Of a stretch of DNA of 64,000 bases, positions 27,516-37,035 are shown piece by piece. The stretch is from NCBI GenBank assembly GCA_023715865.1, contig JAMBOW010000002.1, forward strand, positions 682,001-746,000, given 5' to 3'. The DNA comes from Neobacillus mesonae. GTDB lineage: Bacteria; Bacillota; Bacilli; Paenibacillales; Paenibacillaceae. How positions within the stretch are numbered: position 1 is the first letter of the stretch; each line of letters opens with the position of its first letter. The translations under genes were made by a program, and so were the position numbers. The notes beneath the pieces are model-generated. The model was not told the origin of the DNA. It searched no databases and was given only the letters and a program-made list of their open reading frames with translations.

Positions 27516-27872
27516 TCAATACGTATCGAGCTCTAGCTGTCTTTGTACGATACGAACAATATCAGCAATGTAATCACCGACGATCGGCAAATTAAGCGCC
27601 CCCAAGACCTGTAGGAGATATACAATCGTCGCTGCAAAAAAAGTGAACCCTATGGCGATCCCGATTCCTCTAGCTGTGCCTGATAACAGATTGAGCCAAA
27701 TGAGCCGAAGGGGCTTATGCAGCAGCCTTGTATAATCTGCAATTCTTGACTTCTCCAAATCAAGGGCAAGCTTGTGAAGCACACCGTGCATTTCATCGAT
27801 CTGATCGTCCAGATGTCTTACTTCTTCGCTTTGATCATGATGTTTGCTCGTTCTTCGCCGAATTTGGTTCAT
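27516..27872 (-). CDS. DUF5665 membrane protein
   Basis: 118 aa from the ATG with GAGG six bases upstream; another ATG four codons earlier touches its own AAGGA and is less likely. A charged N-terminal helix (about 10-50) is followed by hydrophobic segments (about 60-110: ARGIGIAIGFTFFAATIVYLL and then GALNLPIVGDYIADIV). This matches the DUF5665 group in Bacillales. The role is unknown. Confidence 0.75.
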   Translation of the reverse strand: MNQIRRRTSKHHDQSEEVRHLDDQIDEMHGVLHKLALDLEKSRIADYTRLLHKPLRLIWLNLLSGTARGIGIAIGFTFFAATIVYLLQVLGALNLPIVGDYIADIVRIVQRQLELDTY

Positions 27873-27904
27873 AAATGGCCTCATTCCTTCATTATTCTAA
27901 AAAT

Positions 27905-27964
27905 GTGAAACGAGCCGTAAGACGGGAGAGCATTACCACTCCACAGCCTGCGGCTCGTTTTCAC
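27905..27964 (-). terminator. Terminator of ileS
   Basis: Long inverted arms (TGAAACGAGCCG and CGGCTCGTTTTCA) enclose about 34 bases. It lies after the ileS stop on the minus strand and before the DUF5665 gene. Confidence 0.75.
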
Positions 27965-28033
27965 AACCAATTCTTTGCTATTATGTCCGCTTTACCAGCA
28001 ATTTAGCCTTAAAAGCATCGGTCAAATTTCAAA

Positions 28034-31000
28034 TTAATGAATTTTAACGCCAATGGTTTTAGAACCAGCTTCCACTTTTTCCATATCATCAGAAGTGCCG
28101 AAGGACAGCTCAGTAACCAGCACATTCTCGCGCAGCACAGTTTCAAAGGCTTCGATCGCCGCTTTAAGCTCGCTATCTACATCAAGCGTAAGGTTTACGC
28201 GTTTTTCAATAGGAAGATCAAGCTTTTTACGGGTATCTTGTACGGCACGCACCACTTCACGCACCCAGCCTTCCTGCTCAAGCTCTGGAGTGATTTCCGT
28301 ATTAAGTGCAACGGTCAAACCATAACCTGAAGCAGCTGCGTAACCTTCTTTAGCTGTCTTCTCGACCAGCAGCTCTTCGCTTGTCACTTGCAGCTCCACT
28401 CCGTCCGGAGATACGATATTCAGCTGTCCGGATTCAACCACTGCGCGTGTATCTTCAGGGCTCATCCCTTTAAAATGATTTTGCAGGAAGCCTACATTTT
28501 TACCGTATTTTTTACCTGCTACTTTCAAATTAAGTTTGAGTGTAAAGTCCACAAATCCGCTATCGCTTGTTTCCACATCGATATTTTTGACATTGATCTC
28601 ATCCTTAATAATTTCTTCATAGCCAGGAAGATCAAAGTCATGGCTGAGCGAGACAATCAGTGCTGATAGCGGCTGACGCGTTTTAATACCAGTCTCGTTA
28701 CGAACATTACGTGCAAGCTCGACGATGTTCCGTGCTGTTTCCATATCCTGCTCCAGCTTATCATCAATCAAGGATTCATCGGCTACTGGGTAATCGGCAA
28801 GGTGTACACTGCCCTTACCGCCGAGGTTGCCGTACACATCCTCAGACAGCATCGGTGTAAATGGAGCCATAACCTTGGACAAGGTCAGAAGCACCTCCGT
28901 CAGTGTACCGTAAGCCGCAAGTTTATCCTCGGTCAAGCCGCTTCCCCAGAAACGGTCGCGGGAACGACGGATGTACCAGTTGCTCAGCTCGTCTACGAAC
29001 ACCTCAATTGCTTTCGCCGCATTCAGGAAGTCATTCACATTCAGTCCTTTGCTGACTTTGGCAATAAGGGAGTTCAGGCGGGAAAGCACCCAGCGGTCCA
29101 ACTTGTTCTCAGAGCCATTGAATGGATACTTTTCAGGATCATAGCCATCAATGTCAGCATAAAGAGCTAGGAATGCATGTGTGTTGATGATGGTGTCGAT
29201 CACTTTGGATTTTGCTTCTCCTACGATGCCTTTAGAGAAACGTTTGCTGTTCCATGGTGCGCTGTCCGCAAGAAGTGCCCAGCGGAATGCATCCGTACCG
29301 TATTCTTCAATGATTTCCCAAGGATCAATAACATTTCCTTTGGATTTGGACATTTTCTGTCCATTCTCATCCAAAATATGACCTGTCGCCATAACAGCTT
29401 TGTAAGGCGCTTTTCCTGTAAACAAGGTAGAGACAGCCAGCAGACTGTAGAACCAGCCGCGCGTCTGATCAATACCTTCACAGATCATGTCTGCAGGATA
29501 TTGCTGCTCAAACGTTTCTTTATTTTCAAATGGGTAATGGTGCTGTGCATACGGCATTGAACCACTGTCAAACCATACATCAATGACTTCAGATGTACGT
29601 TCCATTACACCGCTCTCGCAGTGTGTACAATGAACCTTCACTTCATCCACATAAGGTTTATGAAGCTCCAGGTCTGCACTCACTTCTCCAACCGCATGTT
29701 TCCGAAGCTCTTCATGGCTGTGAGGAGCGAATTGACCTCCGCAATCCTGACACACCCACACGTTGAGCGGAGTTCCCCAATAACGGTTACGGCTGATATT
29801 CCAGTCCACCAAATCTTCCAGGAATTTGCCGAAGCGTCCTTCACGAACATGGCCCGGATACCACTCGACGGTATTGTTATTAGCGATCAACTGATCCTTC
29901 ACCGCAGTGGTTTCGATGAACCAACTGTCCATTGCGTAGTATAGGAGCGGCGATTTGCAGCGCCAGCAGAATGGGTAGCTGTGCTCAATTTTTTCCTTGC
30001 TGTAGAGCAGCCCTTGTTCAGACAAATGTTTTACGATATCCAGATCGCAATCTTTGACAAAACGTCCGGCAAAATCCGTAACTTCCTCGGTATATTTACC
30101 TTCAGAATTTACGACGCTGACAAAGCTGATTCCGTTCTCGCGGCAAGTCTTGTAGTCATCCTCACCATGTGCCGGAGCCATATGAACGATCCCCGTACCG
30201 CTCGCATCGGTTACGAAGCTTGCACCCACAACGATGTTCGTTTTTTCAGCTTTGATATAGTTGAACGGAGGTGTATAAGTCAAGCCGACCAGCTCGGAGC
30301 CCATCAGTGTAGACAATACCTCGTAGTCGCCCTTCATCACCTTTTCTACCAGGTTTTTGGCTACGATATAGATTCCGTCCTCCTGTTGAACACGTGCGTA
30401 TTCCATCTCCGGATTAACAGCAAGCGCTACGTGGGATGGCAGTGTCCAAGGCGTGGTCGTCCACGCCAGGATATATTCGTCACGATCATGGAGCTTGAAT
30501 TTAGCTGTTGCGCTGAGATCCTTCACGTCCTCATAGCCTTGCGCCACTTCATGTGAGCTGAGTGTTGTTTGGCAGCAAGGGCAATAAGGACTTACCCGGT
30601 GGCCGCGGTACAGCAAGCCTTTGTCATGAATCGTAGCGAGTATATTCCATACGCTCTCAATGTAAGTGTTATCCAATGTTACGTAAGGGTGATCGAGATC
30701 AGTCCAGTAACCAATCGCTTCCGTCAGTTCCCGCCACTTGTGCTCGTATTCAAACACGCTGGCCTTACATTTCTTGATGAACTCTTCCACGCCATAATTT
30801 TCGATTTCTTGCTTTCCGCTGATGCCAAGCTGTTTCTCCACACCGAGCTCTACCGGAAGACCATGTGTATCCCAGCCTGCTTTGCGGACAACACGGTATC
30901 CGTTCATCGTCTGATAACGGCCAACAAAGTCCTTGATTACACGGCCGAGTACATGTCCGATATGAGGTGCTCCATTTGCTGTAGGAGGTCCTTCATAGAA

Positions 31001-31123
31001 GACATAATTGGGCTTGCCCTCACGATTCTCGATCGATTTCTTAAATGTATCCTCTGCTTTCCACTTACCCAGGATTCGCTGCTCGCGAGCGCGGGCTTTC
31101 TCCTTCACGTCAACTCTTTTCAT
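28034..31123 (-). CDS. ileS: Isoleucyl-tRNA synthetase, type 2 (eukaryote-like)
   Basis: 1029 aa. Charges tRNA-Ile with isoleucine. HIGH motif HIGH at 54-57 in GPPTANGAPHIGHVLGRVIK, editing domain in the middle, KMSKS in GQKMSKSKGNVIDPWEI, long C-terminal tRNA-binding part with IleS2-type extension. Ordinary bacterial IleS is near 920 aa and ends in a zinc site; this longer form belongs to the type 2 class, which includes mupirocin-insensitive enzymes (family knowledge). The start ATG has AAAGGA eight bases upstream. Controlled by the T-box leader upstream; follows divIVA as in Bacillus. Confidence 0.94.
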   Translation of the reverse strand: MKRVDVKEKARAREQRILGKWKAEDTFKKSIENREGKPNYVFYEGPPTANGAPHIGHVLGRVIKDFVGRYQTMNGYRVVRKAGWDTHGLPVELGVEKQLGISGKQEIENYGVEEFIKKCKASVFEYEHKWRELTEAIGYWTDLDHPYVTLDNTYIESVWNILATIHDKGLLYRGHRVSPYCPCCQTTLSSHEVAQGYEDVKDLSATAKFKLHDRDEYILAWTTTPWTLPSHVALAVNPEMEYARVQQEDGIYIVAKNLVEKVMKGDYEVLSTLMGSELVGLTYTPPFNYIKAEKTNIVVGASFVTDASGTGIVHMAPAHGEDDYKTCRENGISFVSVVNSEGKYTEEVTDFAGRFVKDCDLDIVKHLSEQGLLYSKEKIEHSYPFCWRCKSPLLYYAMDSWFIETTAVKDQLIANNNTVEWYPGHVREGRFGKFLEDLVDWNISRNRYWGTPLNVWVCQDCGGQFAPHSHEELRKHAVGEVSADLELHKPYVDEVKVHCTHCESGVMERTSEVIDVWFDSGSMPYAQHHYPFENKETFEQQYPADMICEGIDQTRGWFYSLLAVSTLFTGKAPYKAVMATGHILDENGQKMSKSKGNVIDPWEIIEEYGTDAFRWALLADSAPWNSKRFSKGIVGEAKSKVIDTIINTHAFLALYADIDGYDPEKYPFNGSENKLDRWVLSRLNSLIAKVSKGLNVNDFLNAAKAIEVFVDELSNWYIRRSRDRFWGSGLTEDKLAAYGTLTEVLLTLSKVMAPFTPMLSEDVYGNLGGKGSVHLADYPVADESLIDDKLEQDMETARNIVELARNVRNETGIKTRQPLSALIVSLSHDFDLPGYEEIIKDEINVKNIDVETSDSGFVDFTLKLNLKVAGKKYGKNVGFLQNHFKGMSPEDTRAVVESGQLNIVSPDGVELQVTSEELLVEKTAKEGYAAASGYGLTVALNTEITPELEQEGWVREVVRAVQDTRKKLDLPIEKRVNLTLDVDSELKAAIEAFETVLRENVLVTELSFGTSDDMEKVEAGSKTIGVKIH

Positions 31124-31165
31124 CCATCTCTTCCTTTCTTTCTTGACCCTTATCAATAAAAAAAC

Positions 31166-31474
31166 AAAAAAGCCCCGTCCCTAAAAAGGGACGAGACTGA
31201 TCTCGCGTTACCACCCTAGTTCCGTTTCCTGTTCATAAAGAACTTTAAAAACGGCGCTCTAATCCTCATGCACCTTCCATAAGGAGCCGATATAACGTTC
31301 GGCTTACGGATCGGCTTAATTGCAGCTAATTCAGCATGCTTTCAGCTTCACATCTCCGGGATGATATTCAGCCCTGCTTCGTTTCATTGGCTTGCACCTA
31401 CCGCCAACTCTCTGGAAAACGAATGGTCAAGAGCTTACTGGTTCCCATCATCAAACAGCTATGAATTTCATATA
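31166..31474 (-). promoter_or_regulatory. T-box leader (isoleucine) of ileS
   Basis: The minus-strand leader has all T-box parts: AGTA and CAGAGAG motifs in stem I, GGTGCAAGCC, a specifier region with ATC (31363-31365, an Ile codon), the T-box AGGGTGGTAACGCGAGA (31202-31218) and a terminator (31166-31198: TCGTCCC, loop, GGGACGGGGC, T run). Uncharged tRNA-Ile should pair with ATC and the T-box to allow readthrough. The specifier is placed by position relative to the conserved motifs. Confidence 0.9.
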
Positions 31475-31480
31475 ACAATA

Positions 31481-31509
31481 TTTATAGCCTCTTTACGGCA
31501 AAAAGTCAA
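31481..31509 (-). promoter_or_regulatory. Promoter of ileS
   Basis: On the minus strand TTGACT, a 17-bp spacer and TATAAA, placing the transcript start just before the T-box stem I. Confidence 0.75.
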
Positions 31510-31552
31510 CCTGGCACATGTCCTGATTGGTTATTTCGCAGCATCACATGTT

Positions 31553-32062
31553 CTAGTAAATTTCTTTCATTTCGCGTTCGCGCTCACGAACTTCCTGCTC
31601 CCGGTTCTCAAGAGCTTCCCATCCGTCAACACTAAGCAGCTCAAGCTGAGCTTCGACAAGGGTACGGAAGCGTGCACGGTAAATTGAGGCCTGCTTTTTC
31701 AGTTCCTCAACCTCCAGCGAAATTTTACGCGATTTGGAAAGTGCTTCATTCACAATCCGGTCAGCGTTCTTCTCTGCTTCCTTCACAATCAGCTGCGCTT
31801 CCTTCTTCGAATTGTTCTTCACTTCATCGGCAGCTTCCTGAGCGACAATAATGGTCTTGCTGAGCGTCTCTTCAATATTGGCGAAATGATCCAGCTTCTC
31901 CTGAACGGACAGCAACTGGCTGCTAAGTTCCTTGTTCTCGCGAATGACGGCTTCATAGTCTTTGATCACTTGATCCAAAAACTCATTAACCTCATCTTCA
32001 TCATAACCACGAATACGGCGGGCAAACTCCTTATTATGTATGTCCAGCGGCGTGAGTGGCAT
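31553..32062 (-). CDS. divIVA: DivIVA-family septum/pole protein
   Basis: 169 aa. The N-terminal lipid-binding module MPLTPLDIHNKEFARRIRGY, with DEDEVNEFLDQV following, is standard. The rest is coiled coil (about 30-150). It marks negatively curved membrane and recruits division-site and pole factors. The start is the ATG eight bases after GGAGG; a GTG three codons earlier abuts it. Position between ylmH and ileS is as in Bacillus. Confidence 0.92.
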   Translation of the reverse strand: MPLTPLDIHNKEFARRIRGYDEDEVNEFLDQVIKDYEAVIRENKELSSQLLSVQEKLDHFANIEETLSKTIIVAQEAADEVKNNSKKEAQLIVKEAEKNADRIVNEALSKSRKISLEVEELKKQASIYRARFRTLVEAQLELLSVDGWEALENREQEVREREREMKEIY

Positions 32063-32280
32063 GCTGTCCACCTCCTATAGTATTAACCCCTCAAAATGAG
32101 AGGAAATGAAACAAGAAATAACGCGATATTCCTCTCTTCTCGTTATACATTAACTTCAAACGAAGAAAGAGAATTTATCGCCTTAGTAAACCCATCGTAA
32201 TATATATCGGTACAGTACGTCATTTCTTAAACTCTGACCTATTGATTTCGACAAGAAAACTTGAATTCCTGCACGCGTAT

Positions 32281-33063
32281 CTATACAAATTTACCCACTT
32301 TTACTCGAAACCGGCCCTTTTTAGTCATTCCATCGGTTTCCAGCACTTTAAAACGACCTAAGCCTTGGATCGATATCATATCGCCAGCCTCTAGCTGCTT
32401 GGATGGATCCTCTACTGCCTTCCAGTTCACCTTGCAGCGCCCCGCCTTAATTGGTGCAAGTATTTTGCTGCGGCTCAATCTGTATACATCGCTTGCAATC
32501 CCGTCCAAACGCAAAGAAGCCACCGTCAGATCCATCATCTGGAGCGAAACCTCGCTCATTCGAAGCTGATCTATCGGCAGTATATCCGTAAAAACATTCA
32601 TCCGGTGCACCTGATGCAGGTTCATGGACAAATAGTCCGCAATTTCTTTGGCAACAACCGTATGGCACCCATCATCCAACACGTGGATGTCACCAATTTT
32701 TACTCGCTTGAGTCCAAGGCTGAGCAGTGCCCCCATATAATCCCCGTGATCGAGCTGCAGAAACTTTTGATCTGCCGAAGTAATTGCAAGAACTGAAAGC
32801 CCCATATCCTGATCGCTCAAATAAGCATAGTCCGGTGCAATCAGGGCTCTTTTTCGTTCGGCATTCTCGGAACCGCCATCCATATGGATCTGAACATCGC
32901 TGCGGCGATTCACAAGAGTTTCCAAAATATAAGCCTGGCGGGGGTCCAAAAAGTCCGTCAGCTTCATCTCATGAAACTGTCCCGCACGTTCGACCCACTC
33001 CCAGGCCTTGTCTACAAAATCCCGTTCATCGGGGTGAAAATGATCATAAATGTCTGTACGCAT
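32281..33063 (-). CDS. ylmH: YlmH-family S4 RNA-binding protein
   Basis: 260 aa. The N-terminal domain starts HPDERDFVDKAWEWVERA; a middle domain has GDIHVLDDGCHTVVAKEIADY; the C-terminal S4 domain (about 185-245) includes SRSKILAPIKAGRCKVNWK. Recent work on the Bacillus protein links it to rescue of stalled ribosomes, but that is family knowledge. Part of the sepF-ylmG-ylmH-divIVA string. Confidence 0.88.
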   Translation of the reverse strand: MRTDIYDHFHPDERDFVDKAWEWVERAGQFHEMKLTDFLDPRQAYILETLVNRRSDVQIHMDGGSENAERKRALIAPDYAYLSDQDMGLSVLAITSADQKFLQLDHGDYMGALLSLGLKRVKIGDIHVLDDGCHTVVAKEIADYLSMNLHQVHRMNVFTDILPIDQLRMSEVSLQMMDLTVASLRLDGIASDVYRLSRSKILAPIKAGRCKVNWKAVEDPSKQLEAGDMISIQGLGRFKVLETDGMTKKGRFRVKVGKFV

Positions 33064-33108
33064 TTCATTATCACCCTGCTTGTTTATATAAATAATAGAA
33101 CTTATATT

Positions 33109-33384
33109 TTAATAAATAATCGCTTCCAAAATGCCGATTAATCCCATCGCAGCGTACCTCAGTGCAATGATGGCTACGATCGGAGAAATGTCCAGCATCC
33201 CGAAAATCGGAGGAATGAATCTGCGAAACGGAGCGAGATAAGGCTCAACAATCTTGCCCAATATTTCTCCGAATTTGCTTTCCCTCGCATTAGGCAGCCA
33301 AGACATTAGGATGTATATAATGATCATCCAGTAGTATATGGTAACCAAAGAGTTAATAAACTGAAACACAATTACAAAGTCCAA
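33109..33384 (-). CDS. ylmG: YggT-family membrane protein
   Basis: 91 aa with two hydrophobic hairpins (about 4-26 and 60-88). The central SWLPNARESKFGEILGKIVEPY matches the family motif for YggT/YlmG. The role is probably in membrane or division organisation and not settled. TTG start behind GAGGTGAT. Eight bases after sepF. Confidence 0.88.
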   Translation of the reverse strand: MDFVIVFQFINSLVTIYYWMIIIYILMSWLPNARESKFGEILGKIVEPYLAPFRRFIPPIFGMLDISPIVAIIALRYAAMGLIGILEAIIY

Positions 33385-33391
33385 AAAACTA

Positions 33392-33859
33392 TCACCTCAT
33401 TCTGTTATAATCTGCTTCGCTGTCGTTATCTGCAAGTATTTCCGCGATTGTACCCTGTATTTCAACGGTATCTGGTGTACAGAGAAAAATATTACCGCCG
33501 ATTTTGGAGATGCCTCCGCCCAGTGCATAGACGGTTCCGCTTAGGAAGTCAATAACACGCAGTGCCTGATCCTTACGTACGCGCTGCAGGTTAACAACGA
33601 CGGTGCGGTGCGAACGGATATGGTCTGCAATCTCTTGTGCTTCGTCGTAACTACGCGGTTCATACAGAACGACTTTTACATTTTTTTGGGAATGAATGCT
33701 GACTACATTATTGCCCTTCTGGTTTCTACGTTTATCAACGCTGGGCGTTTCACTTTCTTGTTCAGGTTCCTCTACTCGCGTATTCACCTGTTCACGCTCC
33801 ACAACCTCTTCTTCTTCTTGCAATCCGAAAAAATTCATAAATTTATTCACTACGCTCAT
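33392..33859 (-). CDS. sepF: Cell division protein SepF
   Basis: 155 aa. An N-terminal amphipathic helix (MSVVNKFMNFFGL) for membrane binding, an acidic linker, then the ring-forming domain (about 60-145: VVLYEPRSYDEAQEIADHIR ... ALGGGISKIGGNIFLCTPD). It tethers and bundles FtsZ. The first ATG matches the Bacillus start by alignment, although AAAGGAG abuts it; a GTG three codons later has better spacing and would shorten the protein by three residues. Confidence 0.93.
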   Translation of the reverse strand: MSVVNKFMNFFGLQEEEEVVEREQVNTRVEEPEQESETPSVDKRRNQKGNNVVSIHSQKNVKVVLYEPRSYDEAQEIADHIRSHRTVVVNLQRVRKDQALRVIDFLSGTVYALGGGISKIGGNIFLCTPDTVEIQGTIAEILADNDSEADYNRMR

Positions 33860-33864
33860 CTCCT

Positions 33865-34554
33865 TTATCCCTCCTCTTTTCCTACGAGAACACTTCCGAG
33901 CCTCACCCAGGTTGCGCCTTCTTGAATTGCCACTTCAAAATCATTCGACATCCCCATCGACAGTTCAGTTAATGGTTCATTCGTCAAGGCTTGTCTGTTC
34001 AGGTCATCCCTAAGTTCACGAAGTCCACGGAAAACAGGCCGAGTCTGTTCCGCATCCTCTTCAAAAGGAGCCATTGTCATAAGTCCAGCGACACGAATAT
34101 GACTAAATTCACGAATTTGTTTGAGAAGTGGTGCTGCCTCCTCCGGATTAAGGCCATATTTCGACTCTTCACCCGAAACATTAACCTGCAGCAGGCACTG
34201 CACCGTTTGTCCTAGCTGAGCTGCCTTTTTCTCAATTTCACGAGCCAAGGACAGCCTGTCTAATGAATGAATATATTCAAATTTGCCAATTACGTCCTTA
34301 ACCTTGTTCGTCTGCAGATGTCCGATGAAATGCCAAACGCCAAGATGCCCGAGTGCATTCCACTTCTCCTCGGCATTCTGCCATCTGTTCTCACCGATAT
34401 GTATGAGTCCCGAGTCCAGCACCTTGGCTGTCATCTCGGTGGACACATATTTTGTTACTGCAATGACACCTACGTCTTCTCTATTGCGGCCGCTTGCCTT
34501 GCAAGCAGCCTGGATGCGCTCATCCACATGCTGTATTCTCTCCCTGAGCGACAA
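33865..34554 (-). CDS. ylmE: YggS-family PLP homeostasis protein
   Basis: 229 aa, alanine-racemase-like barrel. PLP lysine Lys35 in VIAVTKYVSTE; HFIGHLQTNK and LSMGMSNDFEVAIQEGATWVRLGS are family hallmarks. It balances pyridoxal phosphate and has no known catalytic reaction. TTG start six bases after GAGGTGA. Within the ylm string, six bases after pgeF. Confidence 0.92.
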   Translation of the reverse strand: MSLRERIQHVDERIQAACKASGRNREDVGVIAVTKYVSTEMTAKVLDSGLIHIGENRWQNAEEKWNALGHLGVWHFIGHLQTNKVKDVIGKFEYIHSLDRLSLAREIEKKAAQLGQTVQCLLQVNVSGEESKYGLNPEEAAPLLKQIREFSHIRVAGLMTMAPFEEDAEQTRPVFRGLRELRDDLNRQALTNEPLTELSMGMSNDFEVAIQEGATWVRLGSVLVGKEEG

Positions 34555-34560
34555 GGAGGG

Positions 34561-35430
34561 TCACCTCGCTTCCAATCCAATCCAGCTTGCCATTCTTCCT
34601 GTAACGCCGCCTTCCTTACGATAACTAAAAAACAGCTCAGGGTGGCAGCTTGTACACCACGTTGTACATTCGATATGATCCGGCAATATTCCTGCTTTCA
34701 TCATAATGTGTCGATTGACTTCTTTCAAGTCAAGCATGCTTTTTCCTTCTGGAGCAGGTGTATAGACAGCATTATAAGCAGACTCGTCATATTTATCCTT
34801 ACCCGGGACCAGCTCGTACAAAACCTTCACCCGGCTCATGACATAATCATCGACTTCGTAGCAGCAATCCCCTATGGATGGCCCTATGGCTGTCAGGATA
34901 TCACTCCGCTTACTTCCATAATGCTCTTCCATCCGATCAATCATACGCTCTGCAATTCTTTGGACCGTTCCTTTCCATCCGGCATGAGCAAGTCCGACGA
35001 CCTCGTTGACGGGATCAAAAAAATAGAGCGGGACACAATCCGCGTAAAAAGAGGTGAGCAGCACCCCGCGTACGTTCGTTAACAGTCCATCTGTCTCTTG
35101 GATGGCGGTTTCCCGGTTTACATATCCCCTGCCCCGGTCTGATTCGGTTACAATGGCAATCTCACTCTTATGTACCTGTTCACCGCATGTCCATGCTTCC
35201 GGCTCAATACCTATCTCCTGTGCAATCAAATTACGATTGGCGATAACATCAGCAGGATTGTCCCCAACGTGAAAAGCACAATTTAGACTGCCGTAAGGGG
35301 CTTTTCCCACACCCCCTGACCGGCTTGTATATCCGACTTTAAGTCCTGACTCTTTAGAGTATTGAGACCAAGGCTCTATCTCAAACAGTTTAGGTCCACT
35401 GTCTTTATTTTTTAGCACAAACGGTTCCAT
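34561..35430 (-). CDS. pgeF: Peptidoglycan editing factor PgeF (laccase-domain, YlmD)
   Basis: 289 aa. Laccase-domain family; E. coli PgeF/YfiH removes wrongly inserted serine from peptidoglycan precursors, and other members act as purine nucleoside phosphorylases. Metal and active-site segments seen: ADCVPLYFFDPVNEVVGLAH with AGWKGTVQ, and a late CTTWCTSCHPELFFSYRKEG. GAGGTGA before the ATG. In the ylm string. Confidence 0.88.
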   Translation of the reverse strand: MEPFVLKNKDSGPKLFEIEPWSQYSKESGLKVGYTSRSGGVGKAPYGSLNCAFHVGDNPADVIANRNLIAQEIGIEPEAWTCGEQVHKSEIAIVTESDRGRGYVNRETAIQETDGLLTNVRGVLLTSFYADCVPLYFFDPVNEVVGLAHAGWKGTVQRIAERMIDRMEEHYGSKRSDILTAIGPSIGDCCYEVDDYVMSRVKVLYELVPGKDKYDESAYNAVYTPAPEGKSMLDLKEVNRHIMMKAGILPDHIECTTWCTSCHPELFFSYRKEGGVTGRMASWIGLEAR

Positions 35431-35626
35431 GTACGAAACATCACCTCATTCTTAGTTAACGACAATTACATCTGATTCTGAAAAACGATACACGTCACAT
35501 AAGTGCTTTAGATCCCCTAAACCGCTTCTGATCTTTCAAAAGTCGCTCTTGCTCCTTTTAGCGCCTATGTGTATTTTTCTTAAACAGTGTACCAAAAAAA
35601 ACACTTCCCTGTCTCTTCAGGTGCTT

Positions 35627-35962
35627 TCAGAACCCTTTTCGTTCCCCCTGCGGACGTTCTAAACGTTCCGTATAAGGCTCTTCCGGCCTGCCTTCCTTTA
35701 CCTCATCCATCTTCACGAGTACGACATCCGAACCGATCTTAACAATGTTTCGCCAAGGTATAATGAGATCTGTCCCTCCACCGAACAACCCCATAAATCG
35801 GCTGTAGCTTGGCACCACAATGGCCTCAATACGTCCTTGTCTAAGATCCAGTTCAAGATCACTGATCTGTCCAAGTCTTTTTCCATCGACAATGTTAATG
35901 ACGTCCTTTGTTTGAAAATCCGATATTTTCATCGCTCTTACCGTCAGATCACCTGTACTCAT
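35627..35962 (-). CDS. ylmC: YlmC/YmxH-family PRC-barrel sporulation protein
   Basis: 111 aa from the chosen ATG. The PRC-barrel core starts MKISDFQTKDVINIVDGKRL and runs through LELDLRQGRIEAIVVPSYS and TDLIIPWRNIVKIGSDVVLV; a charged tail follows. No start codon has a clear ribosome binding site. The ATG at 35932 begins exactly where Bacillus YlmC begins and is an equal alternative (101 aa). Lies between sigG and pgeF as in Bacillus and is separated from sigG by a terminator. Function uncertain; sporulation is suggested by context. Confidence 0.82.
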   Translation of the reverse strand: MSTGDLTVRAMKISDFQTKDVINIVDGKRLGQISDLELDLRQGRIEAIVVPSYSRFMGLFGGGTDLIIPWRNIVKIGSDVVLVKMDEVKEGRPEEPYTERLERPQGERKGF

Positions 35963-36063
35963 CTCTATACTCACATCCCGCTTTTTACTGTATTTACTTA
36001 AATATATGATTCGAACGCCTAAAATGTCCTTTTTTTTATCAGGGCTTGCCCTTCGGGAAAATA

Positions 36064-36110
36064 ATAAAACCTCCAACTCCGCGCTGGTGACGCGAAAGTG
36101 GAGGTTATTT
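36064..36110 (-). terminator. Terminator after sigG
   Basis: AACCTCCACTTTCGCG pairs with CGCGGAGTTGGAGGTT. On the minus strand TTATTATTTT follows the stem. Confidence 0.8.
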
Positions 36111-36150
36111 TAAAGATGATGCACACAAACCTTTTTCAGAGCTTACGTTT

Positions 36151-36933
36151 TTAAGTTTTGACGTGTTTTTGCATTTGCTGAATTGCCGATTTTTCAAGCC
36201 TTGATACCTGTGCCTGGGAAATGCCGATTTCGTCGGCGACTTCCATCTGGGTTTTCCCTTCAAAGAAGCGCATGGATAAAATCATTTTTTCCCGCTGCCC
36301 AAGACGCTGCATGGCCTCACGAAGTGCAATTTCCTCAATCCAAGAAACATCCTTGTTCTTGTCGTCACTGATCTGATCCATCACATAGATGGGATCACCG
36401 CCGTCATGATAAATCGGTTCAAACAGGGATACCGGATCCTGAATGGCATCAAGCGCAAACACAACATCCTCTTTAGGAACGTTCAGCACTTCGGAAATCT
36501 CGAATATCGTCGGTTCGCGGGAGTTCATATTGGTCAGCGCATCTCTTACCTGAAGCGCCTTATACGCAATATCCCGAAGCGATCTGGAAACTCGAATGGG
36601 ATTATTGTCCCTCAAGTACCTTCTAATTTCGCCAATGATCATTGGTACTGCATAGGTGGAGAACTTCACATTTTGAGACAAATCAAAGTTATCGATTGCT
36701 TTCATGAGGCCGATACAGCCTACCTGGAACAAATCGTCAACGAATTCTCCCCGGTTATTGAAACGTTGAATGACGCTGAGCACAAGGCGCAGGTTCCCAT
36801 TCACTAATTTCTCTCTAGCTGAGCGCTCATTATTTTGCTGAAGATTCGTAAATAATTCACGCATTTCTACGTTGGTTAGGACCGGCAGTTTCGACGTATC
36901 CACGCCACAAATCTCGACTTTATTTCGGGTCAT
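36151..36933 (-). CDS. sigG: RNA polymerase sigma-G factor (late forespore)
   Basis: 260 aa. The start MTRNKVEICGVDTSKLPVLT is the SigG N terminus. Region 2 carries FQVGCIGLMKAIDNFDLSQN and FSTYAVPMIIGEIRRYLRDN; region 4 ends in MEVADEIGISQAQVSRLEKS. Active in the forespore after engulfment. GGGAGG precedes the ATG. About 100 bases separate it from sigE, room for its own SigF/SigG promoter, which I could not place with confidence. Confidence 0.97.
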   Translation of the reverse strand: MTRNKVEICGVDTSKLPVLTNVEMRELFTNLQQNNERSAREKLVNGNLRLVLSVIQRFNNRGEFVDDLFQVGCIGLMKAIDNFDLSQNVKFSTYAVPMIIGEIRRYLRDNNPIRVSRSLRDIAYKALQVRDALTNMNSREPTIFEISEVLNVPKEDVVFALDAIQDPVSLFEPIYHDGGDPIYVMDQISDDKNKDVSWIEEIALREAMQRLGQREKMILSMRFFEGKTQMEVADEIGISQAQVSRLEKSAIQQMQKHVKT

Positions 36934-37035
36934 CGTGATTTACCTCCCAAGGAGAAACATTAATGTACATTATCTCCGTGAGAGGTATTTTTATTCCAAA
37001 TGATTTAGCTTACCAGTTATACCCAAGACTTGATT

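Noticed and set aside
35560..35626. Terminator after ylmC (weak stem then T run)
   Set aside because: The T run is clear but the stem is too poor to call, and pgeF may be read through from ylmC.
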